Shown: positions 19,592 to 27,963 of the stretch, one piece after another
Layout: the number at the start of each line of letters is the position of its first letter
Position numbering within the stretch: the first letter of the stretch is position 1
NCBI RefSeq assembly: GCF_000754805.1
Contig: NZ_KN150731.1
Location: 4,679,642-4,743,641 of the forward strand
Direction of reading: 5' to 3'
Origin: Yersinia frederiksenii ATCC 33641
Lineage (GTDB): Bacteria > Pseudomonadota > Gammaproteobacteria > Enterobacterales > Enterobacteriaceae
Length of the DNA stretch: 64,000 nucleotides
The notes under the pieces: model-generated
What the model saw: the letters and a program-made list of their open reading frames with translations, nothing else
Database searches by the model: none
Told to the model about the DNA's origin: nothing
Translations under genes and position numbers: made by a program

Positions 19592-19616
19592 GATGAAAAG
19601 AGACGAATCTATATAC

Positions 19617-20891
19617 TTATTTATTTTCTAATTCAGATAGTTGCCGTTCATATACCTTGAAGAATGGGCGATATATCATCCATGAGTTAAAGATGGCAAA
19701 CAGACACATAAACAAGTTTTTCCAACTGCCATTAGCCGCCCATGCAGCCCCCAGTGGCGAGGGCATCGACCATGGCAACATTGCCACCACGCGGTCAAGC
19801 ACGCCTAAATGTGTCAAATACCAGGCGATGCAGGCATTAATCATGGGAACTCCGATAAATGGCAATAAAAACACTGGATTAAGTATTATCGGGAATCCAA
19901 ATAGAATCGGCTCATTGATGTTAAATAGGGAGGGGATAAGCCCAATTTTCCCGACACTTTTCAGTTGCCTTGAGCGGCTGCGAAGCGCCATAAAGATCAG
20001 AGGGAGTGTAGATCCAATCCCTCCAATCAGCAGATAAAAATCCCAGAATCCCTGTAAATAAATATGCGGAAGTGGAGTGATACCCTCTGCTAAGGCTTGT
20101 TGATTTTCAAACAGATAGGTCATCCAGAAAGGATTCATTATGCCTGTGACTATCAGCGCGCCATGAATACCGACAAACCAAAGTAAGTGACAGATAAGCA
20201 ACGATATAAGTAAAGCTGTCAGGGTATCTGAGGCAATAATCAATGGCCGCAATGCTTCGCTAATCAAATTGGGTAAGATCATACCCGTAGCCATCTTCAG
20301 CCAAGCGTTAATAGCGGTGATTGATAACATTATGACCAACAATGGTACCAAAAGTTGGAAGCTATTACGTGTCATGACCGGCACCTCTTCTGGTAGCCGG
20401 ATACACCATCCTTTTCGATAGAAAAATCGCATGATTTCTATGGTGTAAAAACTTGAAATTAAAGCACTAAAAATCCCCATCCCGCCTAAAAAAACATTGG
20501 TGCCTGCGCTTTCTTTGAATCCAATAAACATCAAAAAAGCCAGACATCCAGTCAGGCCAGATAGCCTTTCTGGCAATCGGTACTGCTTGGCCAGACTGGC
20601 GCTGGCACCAAAGGCAATAATCAGTGCGACAAGCCCAATAGTTAGTTCGAAAGTTGGTAATAACAACGGTCTAATTACTTGATATCCCAAGCCAAACCAG
20701 GAAAGAGGGTTGATAGTAAATGGGGGGAATAGTAGCGGAACCATCAAACTTCCGATGATAACAAACGGCATTGCCAGGGCAAAACTGTCGCGCATCGCGG
20801 TGATGTGTTGGCTACGTGTAAGCATGTTAGCGAAGGGGGTCAAACGCTGCTCAATAAGCGTTACAGCCACATTCATGAACTGAATGTTCAT
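19617..20891 (-). CDS. PTS lactose/cellobiose-type EIIC permease (lone copy)
   Basis: Membrane permease of a PTS, 424 residues with about ten hydrophobic segments. It has the family core ICHLLWFVGIHGALIVTGIMNPFW and NINEPILFGFPIILNP, the latter holding the substrate-site Asn-Glu. It is transcribed away from the EIIB-EIIC-EIIA operon from a shared control region. It lacks B and A partners, so it must use those encoded divergently. It is similar to but clearly distinct from the EIIC at 21395, suggesting a second sugar specificity or chain length. Confidence 0.88.
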   Translation of the reverse strand: MNIQFMNVAVTLIEQRLTPFANMLTRSQHITAMRDSFALAMPFVIIGSLMVPLLFPPFTINPLSWFGLGYQVIRPLLLPTFELTIGLVALIIAFGASASLAKQYRLPERLSGLTGCLAFLMFIGFKESAGTNVFLGGMGIFSALISSFYTIEIMRFFYRKGWCIRLPEEVPVMTRNSFQLLVPLLVIMLSITAINAWLKMATGMILPNLISEALRPLIIASDTLTALLISLLICHLLWFVGIHGALIVTGIMNPFWMTYLFENQQALAEGITPLPHIYLQGFWDFYLLIGGIGSTLPLIFMALRSRSRQLKSVGKIGLIPSLFNINEPILFGFPIILNPVFLLPFIGVPMINACIAWYLTHLGVLDRVVAMLPWSMPSPLGAAWAANGSWKNLFMCLFAIFNSWMIYRPFFKVYERQLSELENK

Positions 20892-20964
20892 GGCGAAACC
20901 TATAAGAAATCGATGAATGCCGTGATGATCTACTACATATGTTGAAAGGGAAAGTCTCTATCTG

Positions 20965-20978
20965 GTGATCATGCTCAC
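20965..20978. promoter_or_regulatory. CRP-like site in the divergent PTS control region
   Basis: GTGATCATGCTCAC has perfect GTGA/TCAC half-sites with 6-base spacing. It lies between the two divergent PTS operons, 20 bases from the operator palindrome. Confidence 0.65.
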
Positions 20979-20997
20979 ATTTAACGGATTCATCAAT

Positions 20998-21011
20998 GGA
21001 AAGCGCTTTCC
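20998..21011. promoter_or_regulatory. LacI-type operator in the divergent PTS control region
   Basis: GGAAAGCGCTTTCC, identical with its flanking AT and GT to the palindrome at 19467-19480. It lies about 58 bases before the EIIB start, so a bound repressor would block the plus-strand promoter and could affect the minus-strand EIIC as well. Confidence 0.8.
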
Positions 21012-21069
21012 GTTTTGAATCCGTGTGATTATAGTCCGCTCATTGTTATTGCCCAATCAGGAGTTACCA

Positions 21070-21384
21070 ATGAAAAAAATCATGCTTTGTTGTTCTGCCG
21101 GAATGTCGACCAGCCTGTTGGTTAAAAAGATGGTGGAAGAGGCGGATAAACGCGGTCTGGAAGCGGATATTAAGGCATTTGGTGTTGCGGAATTTGAACA
21201 AGTTGTTGGGAATTATCAGGTTGTTTTGCTGGGGCCACAGGTTAAATACATGCAAAAAGATCTGCAAAAAAAAGCTAGCGTTTATGGCATCAAAGTCGAA
21301 CCCATTAACATGATGGATTACGGCATGCAAAAGGGTGCAGCTGTATTAGATTTTGCCCTTTCCTTAATTGAAAATAATAAATAA
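21070..21384 (+). CDS. PTS lactose/cellobiose-type EIIB
   Basis: Cytoplasmic phosphocarrier of 104 residues. The N-terminal MLCCSAGMSTSLLV is the signature of the chb/lac EIIB family; Cys8, just before SAGMS, is the phosphorylation site. The ATG at 21070 follows CAGGAGTTACC and puts the cysteine at the normal position. An upstream in-frame start at 21025 would add 15 residues that do not look native. It heads an operon with EIIC (10-base gap) and EIIA. Confidence 0.93.
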   Translation: MKKIMLCCSAGMSTSLLVKKMVEEADKRGLEADIKAFGVAEFEQVVGNYQVVLLGPQVKYMQKDLQKKASVYGIKVEPINMMDYGMQKGAAVLDFALSLIENNK

Positions 21385-21394
21385 AGGATAAAAG

Positions 21395-22720
21395 ATGAGC
21401 TCTCTGTACTCTAAATTAATCCGTGTGATTGAAGAAAAGATCACACCGCTGGCTGGGGCTGTTGGTCAGCAAAAATATGTAACATCGATTCGCGACGGTT
21501 TTATTCTTGCGCTGCCGTTTATGATTGTCGGCTCCTTTATGCTGGTATTTATCTTCCCTCCATTTTCCCCAGATACCCATTGGGGATTTGCGCGTGCCTG
21601 GCTGCAATTTTCGGTAGATCATCGCGAAAGTTTGATGCTACCGTTTAACTTCAGCATGGGCATCATGACATTATTTATTTCCGTTGGTGTTGCCGCCAGT
21701 CTGGCTCGTCATCACTCGCTAGACCCTCTGACATCTGGCATGTTGTCACTGATGGGCTTTCTTCTGGTTGCCGCACCTTTAAAGGACGGGCATATTTCAG
21801 TTGCCTATTTTTCCGGCCAAGGAATTTTTACCGCACTATTGGTGGCTATTTATACCACTGAACTCTATGCCTTCCTGAAACGTAACAATATTACTATTCG
21901 CCTACCACCCGAAGTGCCAACCGGTGTTGCGCGCTCATTTGAAATTTTGATCCCGGTACTGGCCGTGGTACTGACACTGCATCCACTAAATCTGTTTATT
22001 GAAGCTCAGCTTGGCATGATTATTCCTGAAGCCATTATGTCTTTGGTTAAACCGCTGGTGGCAGCATCAGATACATTACCCGCCATTCTACTGTCCGTAT
22101 TGGTGTGCCAGATTTTGTGGTTTGCAGGTATCCACGGTGCTCTCATTGTTACGGGGATAATGAACCCATTCTGGATGGCAAACCTGTCTGTAAACCAGGC
22201 GGCGATGGCCGCCGGAAGCGCAATTCCGCATATTTATGTTCAAGGATTTTGGGATCACTACCTACTCATCGGTGGTGTTGGTTCAACTCTGCCACTGGCA
22301 TTTTTACTCATGCGTAGTAAAGCCGTGCATCTGCGTACCATTGGCCGTATGGGAGTGGTTCCGGGTCTGTTCAATATTAATGAACCGATTCTGTTTGGCG
22401 CCCCTATTATCATGAATCCACTGTTCTTTATTCCGTTCGTATTAGTTCCATTGGTGAACGCATCAATGGCCTATTTTGCTCTTGATTTTGGTCTGGTAGC
22501 GCGTGTCGTATCAATGACCCCATGGACGACTCCAGCGCCAATAGGTGCATCATGGGCTGCAAACTGGGCACTAAGCCCAATCATCATGTGCTTGATTTGT
22601 ATGGTAACCGCCGCCGTCATGTACTACCCGTTCCTGAAAGCATATGAGAAGCAGTTACTGGAACAGGATGCAGGGAATGCCGATAAGCAAATTGCGACTT
22701 CGCAGTCAGAAACAGCATAA
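21395..22720 (+). CDS. PTS lactose/cellobiose-type EIIC
   Basis: Sugar permease of 441 residues with about ten hydrophobic segments. Landmarks are FAGIHGALIVTGIMNPFWMA, NINEPILFGAPIIMNPLFF and TPWTTPAPIGASWAANWA, all typical of the chitobiose/cellobiose EIIC family. It is flanked by EIIB and EIIA in one operon. It likely imports beta-linked manno- or gluco-disaccharides as 6-phosphates. Confidence 0.92.
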   Translation: MSSLYSKLIRVIEEKITPLAGAVGQQKYVTSIRDGFILALPFMIVGSFMLVFIFPPFSPDTHWGFARAWLQFSVDHRESLMLPFNFSMGIMTLFISVGVAASLARHHSLDPLTSGMLSLMGFLLVAAPLKDGHISVAYFSGQGIFTALLVAIYTTELYAFLKRNNITIRLPPEVPTGVARSFEILIPVLAVVLTLHPLNLFIEAQLGMIIPEAIMSLVKPLVAASDTLPAILLSVLVCQILWFAGIHGALIVTGIMNPFWMANLSVNQAAMAAGSAIPHIYVQGFWDHYLLIGGVGSTLPLAFLLMRSKAVHLRTIGRMGVVPGLFNINEPILFGAPIIMNPLFFIPFVLVPLVNASMAYFALDFGLVARVVSMTPWTTPAPIGASWAANWALSPIIMCLICMVTAAVMYYPFLKAYEKQLLEQDAGNADKQIATSQSETA

Positions 22721-22749
22721 TTTTTTATCTCAGACACTTAGAGGTTGCC

Positions 22750-23055
22750 ATGGAATTAGAAGAACAGGTTATGGGCATCATTATTAATGCTGGCCAGTCG
22801 CGGAGCCTATGTTATGAAGCACTGCAGAGTGCGAAAGAGGGGAACTTCGCAGATGCCGACGAAAAAATGAAGGAAGCCCAGCATTATGCTCGTGAAGCTC
22901 ATCTGGTCCAGACCCAGTTAATTGAAGCTGATGAAGGGGAGGGGAAAACCAAAATGACACTCGTGATGGTACATGCGCAAGATCATTTGATGACGTCTAT
23001 CCTGGCGAAAGAGTTAGTGACTGAATTAATTGATATTTACAGAACGCGTCACTGA
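22750..23055 (+). CDS. PTS lactose/cellobiose-type EIIA
   Basis: Cytoplasmic phosphocarrier of 101 residues, all-helical. The active-site segment LVMVHAQDHLMTS contains His75, which accepts phosphate from HPr. GIIINAGQSRSLCYEAL near the N-terminus is also conserved in ChbA/LacF. It ends the PTS operon; a terminator hairpin lies 15 bases past the stop, before the kinase gene. Confidence 0.93.
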   Translation: MELEEQVMGIIINAGQSRSLCYEALQSAKEGNFADADEKMKEAQHYAREAHLVQTQLIEADEGEGKTKMTLVMVHAQDHLMTSILAKELVTELIDIYRTRH

Positions 23056-23069
23056 GTTTTGCACTCTTT

Positions 23070-23096
23070 AAGAGAGGCTTTGCCTCTCTTCTTTTT
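23070..23096 (+). terminator. Terminator/attenuator between EIIA and mannokinase
   Basis: AAGAGAGGC (23070-23078) pairs perfectly with GCCTCTCTT (23082-23090) around a 3-base loop, followed by CTTTTTC. The kinase start is only 14 bases away, so this is probably a partial terminator that lowers kinase expression. Confidence 0.8.
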
Positions 23097-23109
23097 CATG
23101 AGGATAAAC

Positions 23110-24012
23110 ATGTTTCATCTTGGCTTGGATATTGGCGGAACGAAAATAGAGGCGGTGCTACTGGATGCGAAGGGAAAGGTTCACTTGCGCGAGCGTCGCC
23201 CTACATATAAAGAAAGCTATCAGGTTTTTTTGGATAACCTGCTGGCAATGATTGATGACATTAAAACAGTGGCAAAAACAGAATTTACAATAGGGATCGG
23301 CTTACCGGGAGCGATTGACCCGAAAAGTGGGCTTATCAAAAACTGTAATTGTCTAGTGCTTAATGGTGAAGACTTAAAAGGTGACCTTTCTCATTTGCTT
23401 AAACAACCTGTATTTTTGGCGAATGATGCGGATTGTTTCGCACTTTCAGAGGCTGTTGACGGAGCAGGTGCGGGTTATGGCACGGTATTTGGTGTTATCG
23501 CCGGGACCGGTTGTGGTGGTGGTGTCGTGGTTAATGGGCAGTTGATTAGTGGGCCAAATGCTATTGCTGGTGAGTGGGGGCATAATCCCTTACCGGCATG
23601 GGATCAGCGAAATGATGGCGCGGCACAGCATTGTTATTGTGGTAAAGAAAACTGCGTTGAGAGTTTTATCTCAGGGACTGGCTTTGCTCGTCGTTTTAAT
23701 GAAACGCACGGTACGTTGTTGAATGCAGAAACAATCATGGTTGCTGTAAATGAAAATGACCCTTTCGCGTTAACGCACTATCAGCATTTTATTGATGCGT
23801 TCGCCCGCAGTCTGGCTGGTGTTATCAACATCCTCGACCCTCATGCGATAGTGATTGGTGGTGGATTATCAAACGTCGATCGTATCTATAAAGATCTTCC
23901 TGTGGCCATAGAAAACTACATTTTTTCATCGTCCTGTCATACCGCAATTATGAAAGCGAAGTTTGGCGATTCTAGTGGTGTTCGGGGCGCGGCATGGCTG
24001 CCGACATTATGA
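23110..24012 (+). CDS. mak: ROK-family manno(fructo)kinase
   Basis: Phosphorylates mannose (or fructose) with ATP. The 300-residue protein closely resembles E. coli Mak as I remember it: GLDIGGTKIEAVLL phosphate loop, GIGLPGAIDP, AGTGCGGGVVVNG, GEWGHNPLP, the ROK zinc motif CYCGKENCVESFISGTGFA, and a GDSSGVRGAAWL C-terminus. The ATG at 23110 is preceded by GAGG with six bases spacing. In this locus it would phosphorylate free mannose left after GH1 cleavage, giving the substrate of ManA. Confidence 0.9.
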   Translation: MFHLGLDIGGTKIEAVLLDAKGKVHLRERRPTYKESYQVFLDNLLAMIDDIKTVAKTEFTIGIGLPGAIDPKSGLIKNCNCLVLNGEDLKGDLSHLLKQPVFLANDADCFALSEAVDGAGAGYGTVFGVIAGTGCGGGVVVNGQLISGPNAIAGEWGHNPLPAWDQRNDGAAQHCYCGKENCVESFISGTGFARRFNETHGTLLNAETIMVAVNENDPFALTHYQHFIDAFARSLAGVINILDPHAIVIGGGLSNVDRIYKDLPVAIENYIFSSSCHTAIMKAKFGDSSGVRGAAWLPTL

Positions 24013-24111
24013 GTTACATCTTAAATATAAGGAGTTAGCGAATGGCCGTGAGGCTAATAATCGTGCGCATTTATGTTATTATAAGGGGAAAACCGTAATA
24101 CAGATGAAACC

Positions 24112-25074
24112 ATGCCTACTATCGATGATGTTTCAAAGTTAGCCAACGTTTCCCGGGCCACTGTTTCACGAGTGTTGACCGGAACACGTGGTGTTCGTGA
24201 AGAGAGCCGTGAAGCCGTATTACGGGCGGTAGAAGAGCTTAACTACCATCCCAGCTTTGCCGCTCAGAGCCTTGCGAGCAATACGTCCAATTATATCGGT
24301 ATGGTGTTGCCGGCAAACGAAATTGGCTTAAGTGCAACGTTATTGCCTCAGCTTTCACTCGCGGTGAAGTCATTGAATAAGTCGCTGATGATTCAGTATG
24401 TTAATGATCCAGTCGAGCAGAAAACGGCAGTAGAGAGCTTACGTCGGCAATGTATTGCTGTGGTGGTGCTGGGTAAAAACAGTGCAAACGATGCAAGTAA
24501 TGTTATCGCATTCGATGAATTTTCCATTAACGGTAGCGCAAGTCAGGGCTATAACTACGCATTTGCAACCGAAAGCGCCTGTCGTTATGTGTTGGGAAAA
24601 GGCCATCGTAATATCGCGCTGCTTATAGACAGTGAGGATGACATTGGCAGCAAACAGATGCTGGAAGGGTATCGGAACGTACTGCAAAATTACTCCTTAC
24701 CTTTCAATAGACAATTGATGGTGACTGCGAACAATAATATTGAGCAAGCGCTACTGACACTGATTAACAGTTTTACAAAATATACTGTGATTATTGCGAA
24801 ACGTGATCACTATGCGGCGGAAGCGATGAGGTTATTGCGAGAGTTTAACATTGCTATTCCGCAAGAAGTGTCCCTCATCAGTCTTGAAGACTCGCCCCTG
24901 GCACCGCTGCTTTACCCACCATTAACCTGTATTTCTTATCCTGTTGAGCAATTGCTTGACCACTGTGTGCAGCGAATTCGGGCGCTTATAGATGGTCATT
25001 CGATATTTGTGCCTGAGGGGCGTGCATTCACAGGCCGTCTCGTTGCTCGAGGTTCAGTATCCGATATTAGTTAA
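24112..25074 (+). CDS. LacI/GalR-family transcriptional regulator
   Basis: DNA-binding regulator of 320 residues. The N-terminal TIDDVSKLANVSRATVSRVL is the LacI-type helix-turn-helix, followed by the hinge helix segment PSFAAQSLASN and a periplasmic-binding-protein-like sensor domain. Two matching central-CG palindromes upstream of the porin and PTS operons are its likely operators. No copy of that palindrome precedes its own gene, so autoregulation is not evident. The inducer is probably a mannan-derived sugar or sugar phosphate, by context. Confidence 0.9.
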   Translation: MPTIDDVSKLANVSRATVSRVLTGTRGVREESREAVLRAVEELNYHPSFAAQSLASNTSNYIGMVLPANEIGLSATLLPQLSLAVKSLNKSLMIQYVNDPVEQKTAVESLRRQCIAVVVLGKNSANDASNVIAFDEFSINGSASQGYNYAFATESACRYVLGKGHRNIALLIDSEDDIGSKQMLEGYRNVLQNYSLPFNRQLMVTANNNIEQALLTLINSFTKYTVIIAKRDHYAAEAMRLLREFNIAIPQEVSLISLEDSPLAPLLYPPLTCISYPVEQLLDHCVQRIRALIDGHSIFVPEGRAFTGRLVARGSVSDIS

Positions 25075-25479
25075 TCAAGAAAGAAGTATTCGCTTGAACC
25101 TTAATGCCGCTGTTTTCTTGATATGCAACATGCCATAAATTTCTATTTTCCAGCGTGTCACGATGAAAGTAGCAGCGACCAGCACCGGTACTGCTTTGGC
25201 TATATTACTGGGGGAGAGGCGGGGGCATGACCGTTTTTTCTGCTGCTATATGCTCCGCTTTATGGATATATACTAACAGCACGCGGTTACGTCCTTGGCG
25301 GCTCATCTGTCGTTCAATTGCATCTTGTGGTCGCCGTTGTTCGGACTCCATCAATGCACTGCAGACCATTGTGCAGAATCTATGTTGTCTGCGATACATT
25401 GAGGCGCAGGATTGATATTCGATGCCAGCAATTTATGTATACCGTCACGCTGCTGACAAGTATCGGCCATAGCTATACA
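25075..25479. other. Intergenic region after the LacI-type regulator
   Basis: The 405-base gap lies between the convergent ends of the LacI-type and LysR-type genes. Short open frames on both strands overlap one another and show no family pattern or ribosome site. ATCAAGAAA (25074-25082) and TTTCTTGAT (25114-25122) are inverted but far apart. I see no gene here. Confidence 0.5.
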
Positions 25480-26364
25480 TCAAATTTTCAATGTATCAAT
25501 AACCACTCTCAGAGCAGGTGACACGTTACGATGAGGATAATAAAGGAATGAACCTTCCAGACGCTGGCTGTAACGCTGCAAAACTCTGATAAGAACACCT
25601 CGTTCTAAATCGTCAGCAACCAGCTCCTCAGGGACATAAGCCAGTCCCAGGCCTAACCTGGCTGCTTCTGCTTCCATATAGCTGTCAGAAAATGCCCATT
25701 GCCCTTGTGGTCGGTGCGTTATCTTTTTATCGTCCTGATTGAGCTCCCATTGATATAGGCTGCCGTCAGCGAATTGATAGACAATACAAGGATGTATGAC
25801 TAGATCAGCGGGTGTCTGAGGAAAATCGTAGCGCCGAAAATGTTCGGGTGTGGCAACAATCGCCATCTCCATATCAGGTGTAATACGCACTGCAACCATG
25901 CCATTGCCTACCTCCGGCCCCAGGCGCACACCGGCATCAAATCTCTCAGCGATAATATCAACAAACCTGCTTTCACTGATCAGTTCCAGCCGGATATCAG
26001 GATAACGTTGTTTAAATACCGCGAGCTTTGGCAGTAAAAGCTTATCAATAGCATGCTGGCTGGCATTAATACGCACTGTACCTGATGGGGTATGGCGGTA
26101 ATGTGCCAGTGTGGTAAGCCCCATATCTAAAGCATTAAATCCGGACTCCACGGTCTGGTAGAGCTGCTCACCGGCCTGTGTTAACGATAATTTCCGCGTC
26201 GTACGGGCCAGAAGTTGGATTCCCAATCTTTCTTCAAGTTCGCGGATTGAACGGCTAACCCCTGATTGTGCTAGCCCAAGCCGCCGCGCCGCCGCGGTAA
26301 AACTGCCTTCCCGCGCCACCTGCATAAACAAGTAGAGATCATTATAGTTTTCCCGTTTTGCCAT
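25480..26364 (-). CDS. LysR-family transcriptional regulator
   Basis: Regulator of 294 residues. The N-terminal helix-turn-helix reads FTAAARRLGLAQSGVSRSI, followed by the linker RTTRKLSLTQAGEQLY and a substrate-binding domain with VRLGPEVGNGMVAV. The ATG at 26364 follows TGAGGAT. It is divergent from the alpha/beta hydrolase gene at 26570 across 205 bases, so it probably controls that gene and the exporter beyond it. Confidence 0.9.
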   Translation of the reverse strand: MAKRENYNDLYLFMQVAREGSFTAAARRLGLAQSGVSRSIRELEERLGIQLLARTTRKLSLTQAGEQLYQTVESGFNALDMGLTTLAHYRHTPSGTVRINASQHAIDKLLLPKLAVFKQRYPDIRLELISESRFVDIIAERFDAGVRLGPEVGNGMVAVRITPDMEMAIVATPEHFRRYDFPQTPADLVIHPCIVYQFADGSLYQWELNQDDKKITHRPQGQWAFSDSYMEAEAARLGLGLAYVPEELVADDLERGVLIRVLQRYSQRLEGSFLYYPHRNVSPALRVVIDTLKI

Positions 26365-26569
26365 CAAAATATCCTCAGGGCTGACTCACCACTGGCAGCA
26401 TTCATGCCCACCGAGGTAAGTCTATTTATAACAAGATGATATTAATTCTAGCAGTTATCCCCCTCTAATCATCACTATTTATGCTAACTATAATGAGCGC
26501 ATTGAAACAGAACACAGCAGTTTGTCCATATGAAACCTGTACCTACATCTTTTTTCAGGGGGATTTTTC

Positions 26570-27706
26570 ATGAATGTTCTTACCAAGAAACTGACAGCCG
26601 CTATGCCTGCCATGCTGCTATGCGCATCCTTAAGTGGAGTCACAACAATGAGTCATGCTGATACAACTAATCCGAATGCGCCCGTTTCGAGGGTAGAGAA
26701 ATGGGATAAAACCTTTGTCGAAAGCAATACGGTCGAACATCGTAAGGTGACATTTCAGAACCGGTACGGGATTACCTTAGTCGGGGACCTTTATATTCCA
26801 AAAAATCGGGGAGAACGAAAACTTGCTGCTATCGCATTAAGTGGTCCTTTTGGTGCAGTCAAAGAGCAGTCCAGTGGTCTGTATGCACAGACTTTGGCTG
26901 AACAAGGATTTGTTACACTGGCATTCGATCCCTCTTACACCGGTGAAAGTGGTGGCCGCCCTCGCAATGTTGCCTCTCCAGATATTAACACCGAGGACTT
27001 TAGTGCCGCGGTGGATTTCCTCGGATTACAAAAAGAGGTGGACCGTAACCGTATTGGCTTACTCGGCATCTGCGGATGGGGTGGTATGGCACTGAATGCG
27101 GCAGCAATGGATACACGCGTTAAGGCGGTTGCCACCAGTGTGATGTACGACATGAGCCGGGCTATGGGTCATGGCGTTGGAAACGGCAAAGACCGCTACT
27201 CAATAGCAGATCGACGCGCCGTGTTGAGATATCTGAATGAACAGCGTTGGAAAGATGCTGAAAGCGGCACTATCGCACGCGCCAATCACGATATTTATGT
27301 GGACAATAATGGTAGCGTCAGTGCAGCGGAGCGTACTTTGCCGGAAACATTACCCGCGAACCCCAACCCGGTACTGAAAGAGTTTTTTGATTATTACAAA
27401 ATGCCGCGTGGCTTTCATGAGCGCTCAATTAACTCTAACGGTGCCTGGAATACCACAATGCCCTTGTCGTTTATGAATATGCCATTATTGAGTTATGCAA
27501 ACGAAATCACTATTCCTACGTTGATAGTTACCGGTGAAAATGCACACTCGCGCTATTTTACTGAAGACGCTTATAGAGCGATCGGCAGCAAAGCGAAGGA
27601 ACTGGTAATTGTTCCGGGAGCTAATCATGTTGATTTATATGACAATGCTAACAGTAAGATACCTTTTGCTAAATTTGAACAGTTCTTTAAAACCCACTTA
27701 AGGTAA
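26570..27706 (+). CDS. Exported alpha/beta hydrolase with Cys nucleophile motif
   Basis: Predicted hydrolase of 378 residues with a signal peptide (about residues 1-30, cleavage after MSHA). The nucleophile elbow reads LLGICGWGGMALN, with Cys168 where most esterases have Ser, as in dienelactone hydrolases. A catalytic aspartate may lie in the LIVTGENAHS region and the histidine in GANHVDLYD. The strand-rich N-terminal part (TFQNRYGITLVGDLYIP) matches the DLH/S15-like family. Substrate unknown. A GGGGGA ribosome site precedes the ATG, and an exporter follows. Confidence 0.8.
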   Translation: MNVLTKKLTAAMPAMLLCASLSGVTTMSHADTTNPNAPVSRVEKWDKTFVESNTVEHRKVTFQNRYGITLVGDLYIPKNRGERKLAAIALSGPFGAVKEQSSGLYAQTLAEQGFVTLAFDPSYTGESGGRPRNVASPDINTEDFSAAVDFLGLQKEVDRNRIGLLGICGWGGMALNAAAMDTRVKAVATSVMYDMSRAMGHGVGNGKDRYSIADRRAVLRYLNEQRWKDAESGTIARANHDIYVDNNGSVSAAERTLPETLPANPNPVLKEFFDYYKMPRGFHERSINSNGAWNTTMPLSFMNMPLLSYANEITIPTLIVTGENAHSRYFTEDAYRAIGSKAKELVIVPGANHVDLYDNANSKIPFAKFEQFFKTHLR

Positions 27707-27722
27707 GCATCTAAGTCCGACA

Positions 27723-27747
27723 TGCCACCAGTGACTCATTGGTGGCA
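27723..27747 (+). terminator. Hairpin after the hydrolase gene
   Basis: TGCCACCA (27723-27730) pairs with TGGTGGCA (27740-27747) around a 9-base loop just past the stop. There is no clear T run, so it may be a processing or Rho-associated structure. Confidence 0.45.
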
Positions 27748-27913
27748 ATAACTCTCTGGCATTACCCCGTTGTCTGTGAAATAGAAAACTACCTCAACGT
27801 TTATATTGACTGGTTATATCTGGGGTAAATCAGGGTAAAGGTAAGCCAGCATGACTTATACCGGACTTCATTCTTTACACACATTTTTAGTCGTTATTTC
27901 CATGAATAACGTT

Positions 27914-27947
27914 CGCCCCGGTTTTGCCTGAACTGGTCGGGGCGTTC
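27914..27947 (+). terminator. GC-rich hairpin just before the exporter gene
   Basis: CGCCCCG (27914-27920) and CGGGGCG (27938-27944) form a stem followed by TTCTT, only 20 bases before the exporter ATG. It could terminate upstream transcription or attenuate the exporter gene. Confidence 0.5.
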
Positions 27948-27963
27948 TTGAGAGATACTGATA

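Noticed and set aside
23059..23109. Upstream TTG start for the mannokinase
   Set aside because: It would place the terminator hairpin inside the coding region and add residues absent from Mak.
25205..25521. Several 60-70 residue open frames after the LacI-type gene
   Set aside because: Mutually overlapping, no start signals, no recognisable domains.
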